Shown piece after piece: positions 60,948-64,000 of a stretch of 64,000 nt of DNA. The notes under the pieces were generated by a model. That model had not been told where the DNA came from. It was given only the letters and a program-made list of their open reading frames with translations, and ran no database searches. Origin of the DNA: Paenibacillus oryzisoli (GTDB taxonomy: Bacteria; Bacillota; Bacilli; Paenibacillales; NBRC-103111); contig NZ_LYPB01000088.1 in assembly GCF_001653565.1 (NCBI RefSeq), forward strand, positions 76,431-140,430, written 5' to 3'. A program made the position numbers and the translations under genes. How positions within the stretch are numbered: the stretch's first letter is position 1; each line of letters starts with the position of its first letter.

Positions 60948-62390
60948 TTATTCGGTTGCAGTCTTAGGCATAGCCGAGCTTTCTACCTTCTCCGCCGCGG
61001 AGTGATCCGAGAGCTGCTTTTTTGCATAATTCCTGTATAGGATGGAACTGGCAATGGTTAGGAACGCAATGACCGCCATCCCCCAGATGAGGTTATCGAA
61101 AGCTCGTGTGAGCGGCAATGATTTCTGCCAAACGAGTGCACTCCCCGAGAGCGCCACGGCGAACGCGCCGCTGAAAAACTGCAGCAATTGGAATAAACCC
61201 ATGCCAGAGCCGATGCGATCTGTAGGCAATTGCCGGGAGAGCTCATTGGACACAGCGCTGGAAAGTGTTGTGAAACTAATGCTGACCAAGATGTAAAGCG
61301 CAGCAATCCAGTAAGAGGAATAACTGGCTGTCAGGGCTAACAGCACGGTAGAGAGCAGCATCAACCAGGGGACATAACGAAGTAGTGCCTTGTTCCCGTA
61401 AAGGTCGATGATGCGTCCGACACGATTCGACACCAGCATCGCCAAGAGTGCGCCTGGGAAGAGCAGCAGTCCCGAAGTAAGCGGAGCTAAGCCGAATACC
61501 CGTGCAAGCATCTGCGGCGCAAGGAATAGGAAGCCGAAGCTGATCATGTAGGAAAATACGCCGATTGCGCTAAGCGACATATAAGTCCGATCGCCGAATA
61601 GAGCTGGCAGCACGAACGGTTGTGAGGCTCGGCGAATGCGCAGCGTGAATAAGCCAATCGCAAGTATGCCTGCTATGAGGGCAACGATGCTCTTGGAAGT
61701 TAGGAAGAGCAGCAGCCCCGTCGTCCCAATCCCCAGGAGCAGGGCGCCGATGAAATCGAACGAGCCGCTTTCTGGTTTTTCCTTTGGCAGCAGAACAAGA
61801 AAGATAGGAATAAGCAGCAGGGTGACCCCAGTAATGACGAACAGGAAATGCCAGCCCAAATACTGAACGATGGAACCTCCAGCAACAGGACCGAGTCCTA
61901 AGCCGAGTGAAGCCGCGGATAGGATGAGCGACATCGCTCTGCCCCTGCGGGACAACGGAATGTAGCGGGTGACAAGAACGATACCAAGCGAAGGAATCGC
62001 CCCAGCGCCGGATGCTTGAATAAGCCTTGTCAGCAGCAACAGTCCGAAGCTGTCCGTGAACAGCCCTAGAATAGAGGCGCCGCCTAGTGAAAGCAGGGCA
62101 ATAACGTAGAGCCTGCGAATAGGCACGAAGTCGGATAAGCGGCTGTAGGTAATCGATGCTATGGCGAAAATGATAGAATATCCCGTAACAATCCACGATG
62201 CCGTTGAAGGGCTAAGTTCGAATTGTGCGGAAATCTTGGGCAGTGCCAGATTGAACATCATCGTGTTCATGATGACTAACACAATGGTGAAACAGAGTAA
62301 CCAAGACACTGGCGTTTCACGTAAGCGACCCGGCGTCTCAGTTGGTGTTGGCACTGTTTCCTGATGTGAAGTAGTTCTGTGATTTGACAT
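60948..62390 (-). CDS. MFS drug exporter (14-helix DHA2/Tet type)
   Basis: The 480-residue protein has about fourteen membrane helices. NLALPKISAQFELSPSTASW begins helix 1, SRLSDFVPIRRLYV is the cytoplasmic motif A region, LTRLIQASGAGAIPSLGIVL is helix 4, and LGLGLGPVAGGSIVQYLGWH is the antiporter motif C of drug exporters. It resembles the TetK/TetL and QacA groups of proton-coupled efflux pumps. The drug is unknown. A consensus promoter lies upstream at 62431-62459 and an AT-rich dyad overlaps its start, suggesting repressor control, though no regulator gene is adjacent. Confidence 0.88.
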   Translation of the reverse strand: MSNHRTTSHQETVPTPTETPGRLRETPVSWLLCFTIVLVIMNTMMFNLALPKISAQFELSPSTASWIVTGYSIIFAIASITYSRLSDFVPIRRLYVIALLSLGGASILGLFTDSFGLLLLTRLIQASGAGAIPSLGIVLVTRYIPLSRRGRAMSLILSAASLGLGLGPVAGGSIVQYLGWHFLFVITGVTLLLIPIFLVLLPKEKPESGSFDFIGALLLGIGTTGLLLFLTSKSIVALIAGILAIGLFTLRIRRASQPFVLPALFGDRTYMSLSAIGVFSYMISFGFLFLAPQMLARVFGLAPLTSGLLLFPGALLAMLVSNRVGRIIDLYGNKALLRYVPWLMLLSTVLLALTASYSSYWIAALYILVSISFTTLSSAVSNELSRQLPTDRIGSGMGLFQLLQFFSGAFAVALSGSALVWQKSLPLTRAFDNLIWGMAVIAFLTIASSILYRNYAKKQLSDHSAAEKVESSAMPKTATE

Positions 62391-62404
62391 GGTACACCAT
62401 CCGA

Positions 62405-62459
62405 TCTTAAACTATAATATTATTTGTGACAGTTTAGCATGGCAGGTAGCATGTGTCAA
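62405..62459 (-). promoter_or_regulatory. Promoter and dyad upstream of the MFS gene
   Basis: On the minus strand TTGACA (62459-62454) and TAAACT (62436-62431) are separated by exactly 17 bases. TAAACT and AGTTTA then flank a palindromic ATAATATTAT, a possible operator overlapping the -10 box. Confidence 0.65.
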
Positions 62460-62611
62460 TGAATTGACCGTAGTAACAATATGTTGGAATGAATATTTAT
62501 ACATGTAAATTTAATATTATGCATTATTGTGAATAGAGGCAACAGTGCAGTGACCGCGGCTCTCATCGACGGATGGGCGAATATAATGATCATTTAAAGG
62601 AAGCTTTTGAT

Positions 62612-62640
62612 AAACAACTGGATTTCATACAGTTAAATTC
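62612..62640. repeat. Lone copy of the AACTGGATTT repeat family
   Basis: AACAACTGGATTTCATACAG followed by TTAAATTC is the same unit as the cluster at 21337-21576. The surrounding gap 62460-62944 shows otherwise only hairpins (GATGGAAA...TTTCCATC near 62848-62891; TATTCAAC/GTTGAATA at 62919-62947) and no credible gene. Confidence 0.65.
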
Positions 62641-62950
62641 AGCCATTTCCTCTAAACGATCCTCACCTTACTAAGCAAATACATTAACGAGGTAGCTCTC
62701 TAAAGAAAAAATCCCCTTGACCCAGTGAATTGTTCACATGGGTTGTTAAGTTTATAGATTGCAACCTTGCCCTTTATTCAAAATACCCCGATTACCTAAG
62801 AGAATGGAAGATAATCAACGATTGGGGGGATTGTAAGCGAATTATTGATGGAAACGTGAGGCGGAAGACGGCTTTTTACGTTTTTTCCATCCTTTACTAT
62901 GTGTGTAGAAGAGAGTAGTATTCAACACGTACTAGAACAGTTGAATATTT

Positions 62951-63092
62951 CGCTTAATTTTCTTGTGAAGAAAAGCGGGGGAACCAAAAGTAACATGGGG
63001 TGAGTAACGGTACTGATACCTGGTACCTTTTAGGGCAGATTTCTCGCGGCCCGAACCCGACAGCTAACCTCGTAAGCGATCGTGAGAAAGGA
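62951..63092 (+). ncRNA. ydaO-type c-di-AMP riboswitch
   Basis: The segment shows the conserved parts of the ydaO/yuaA aptamer in order: CGCTTA at 62951 (pairing with TAAGCG at 63073), GGGGGAACCAAAAG, TGGGGTGAGTAACGG, and near the end GGCCCGAACCCGACAGCTAA followed by CCTCGTAAGCG. This class binds two c-di-AMP molecules and turns off potassium and osmolyte transporter genes when c-di-AMP is high. It precedes a kimA-like gene, the classical target, with a terminator between them. Confidence 0.95.
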
Positions 63093-63104
63093 GAACATGT
63101 GTTC

Positions 63105-63134
63105 AAAACACAAGGTCTATCCTTGTGTTTTTTT
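63105..63134 (+). terminator. Riboswitch-controlled terminator
   Basis: AAACACAAGG-tctat-CCTTGTGTTT is followed by TTTT. It lies 13 bases after the aptamer region, as the expression platform. An upstream GAACA/TGTTC pairing (63092-63104) overlaps its base and could compete. Confidence 0.88.
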
Positions 63135-63288
63135 GCGTCCATTTTTCAGAAATATAGCATTTTTATATAGATGTCACACATTAATTTGGCTATATATCTC
63201 GCAAAACGCTCCCTTCTTAGGAAGAAGGTGTGGCCGTTTATTGTGTGTGATGAGTAAGATTCGATTTAACTGGAGGAGCAATTGCGAA

Positions 63289-64000
63289 ATGACGAGTGAT
63301 TCATTGAAAAAAATTATGTTTGGTAAGCCACTAAAGTCGAGTGAGATTGAGTCGGAGAAAATGCCTGTCTGGAAAGCTCTCCCTATCTTGTCGTCCGATG
63401 CCTTATCATCCGTATCGTATGGGACAGAGCAGATTCTGTTAGAGCTTGCGACCGTAGGGGTTGCTGCTTTTGCCTTCTCGTTGCCGATTGCGGTATCGAT
63501 CATTGCTTTGATTCTATTGCTCGTGCTCAGCTACAGGCAAGTGATCGAAGCGTACCCGATGGGTGGCGGCGCCTATATGGTTACCAAAGAGAATTTAGGT
63601 ATGGTGTGGGGACGTCTCACAGGTGTGTCTCTGCTAATCGATTATACCTTAACCGTGGCGGTTTCGATTTCGGCTGGTGTTCAAGCGATTACGTCCGCTT
63701 TTCCATCAGCCGTACCCTATATCGTTCCGCTTACCATCTTGCTGGTGTGGATCATGGTCTGGCTGAATTTGCGAGGAACTTCCGAATCAGGAACGGTATT
63801 CGCAATTCCAACGTACTTTTTCATTCTGTGTATCCTATTGTTAGTAGGTAAGGGTGTTTTCGATCTGCTAACAGGATCCATGAATACACATGCGATCGAA
63901 TTCGCTCCAAGCGCAGCGACGAACTCATTAACGCTATTCGTCCTTCTCAAGGCGTTCTCATCCGGTTGTTCAGCTGTAACGGGGATCGAAGCGATCTCCG
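63289..64000 (+). CDS. kimA: KimA-like potassium transporter (APC family), cut by the window end
   Basis: ATG 63289 lies ten bases after TGGAGGAG, and 237 codons are present before the window ends. The start KIMFGKPLKSSEIESEKMPV, then LPILSSDALSSVSYGTEQIL, YPMGGGAYMVTKENLG and SGCSAVTGIEAIS are the marks of KimA (formerly YdaO), a high-affinity proton-coupled K+ importer that dimerises in the membrane. The c-di-AMP riboswitch upstream fits: high K+ raises c-di-AMP and terminates this transcript. The C-terminal cytosolic domain lies outside the window. Confidence 0.93.
   Translation, partial: MTSDSLKKIMFGKPLKSSEIESEKMPVWKALPILSSDALSSVSYGTEQILLELATVGVAAFAFSLPIAVSIIALILLLVLSYRQVIEAYPMGGGAYMVTKENLGMVWGRLTGVSLLIDYTLTVAVSISAGVQAITSAFPSAVPYIVPLTILLVWIMVWLNLRGTSESGTVFAIPTYFFILCILLLVGKGVFDLLTGSMNTHAIEFAPSAATNSLTLFVLLKAFSSGCSAVTGIEAIS

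Noticed and set aside
61570-62196. 208-residue frame inside the MFS exporter gene
   Set aside because: Shifted frame of a membrane protein gene; composition rich in Arg, Ser and Cys with no support.
62730-62918. Possible 62-residue protein upstream of the riboswitch
   Set aside because: It needs a TTG start without a ribosome binding site, matches no family and lies across hairpin structures of a leader region.

Overview
The window reads as a chromosomal segment of a Paenibacillus-like bacterium (Bacillota, Paenibacillaceae). The evidence is SLH-type surface proteins, Bce-type and CssRS-type two-component systems, YesM/YesN regulators next to LplB/YtcP/LplA-type sugar importers, a GbsR-Opu osmolyte locus, strong AGGAGG ribosome binding sites with many TTG and GTG starts, and a ydaO (c-di-AMP) riboswitch in front of a KimA-type potassium transporter. 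I see no rRNA, tRNA, CRISPR array, transposase or prophage. The species assignment is an inference.

Layout. 0-10.7 kb is an envelope-stress block: SLH-like exported protein, ABC-2 permease, a Bce-type peptide-resistance module (kinase and regulator divergent from ATPase and permease), the CssRS secretion-stress pair and an exported protein of unknown function. 10.9-18.3 kb holds an SDR enzyme with a MarR regulator, a multi-domain kinase/regulator pair, a lipoprotein beta-propeller and an SLH protein. 18.5-34.6 kb is carbohydrate and small-molecule catabolism: AraC regulator, ADP-ribosylglycohydrolase, a large secreted glycoside hydrolase with a cre site, an amidohydrolase-Rieske pair, AraC plus YesMN regulators and an LplBC/LplA-type importer. 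34.7-38.0 kb is a biotin ECF transporter in which one ATPase is fused to the transmembrane T subunit, with interleaved BirA-type operators in the divergent promoter. A polysaccharide deacetylase follows, behind a highly structured leader.

39.4-47.0 kb is the most unusual part. First comes an AT-rich two-gene operon coding for a DisA-like diadenylate-cyclase-domain protein with TPR repeats and an alpha/beta-hydrolase fused to a SAVED domain. SAVED domains sense cyclic nucleotides in CBASS immunity, so this looks like a CBASS-like signalling system whose second-messenger enzyme is a DAC domain rather than a CD-NTase. Converging on it is a four-gene operon: an ABC exporter with a C-terminal cyclic-nucleotide-binding domain, a GNAT-like protein, an unannotated 33-residue basic peptide, and a second GNAT-like paralogue translationally coupled to the peptide. 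This resembles a small ribosomal-peptide (RiPP-type) locus.

47.2-53.6 kb holds an EcsC-family protein, a GbsR-type repressor divergent from an OpuA-type glycine betaine importer, and a type II NADH dehydrogenase with two Rex boxes. 53.6-60.6 kb is a second sugar-import locus (membrane AraC regulator, two permeases, binding protein, PhnP-like hydrolase). 60.9-64.0 kb has an MFS exporter and the riboswitch-controlled KimA gene, cut by the window end. Several intergenic stretches (20.9-21.6, 48.1-48.3, 60.7-60.9, 62.6 kb) contain locus-specific families of short repeats, mostly in alternating orientation, not explained by genes.
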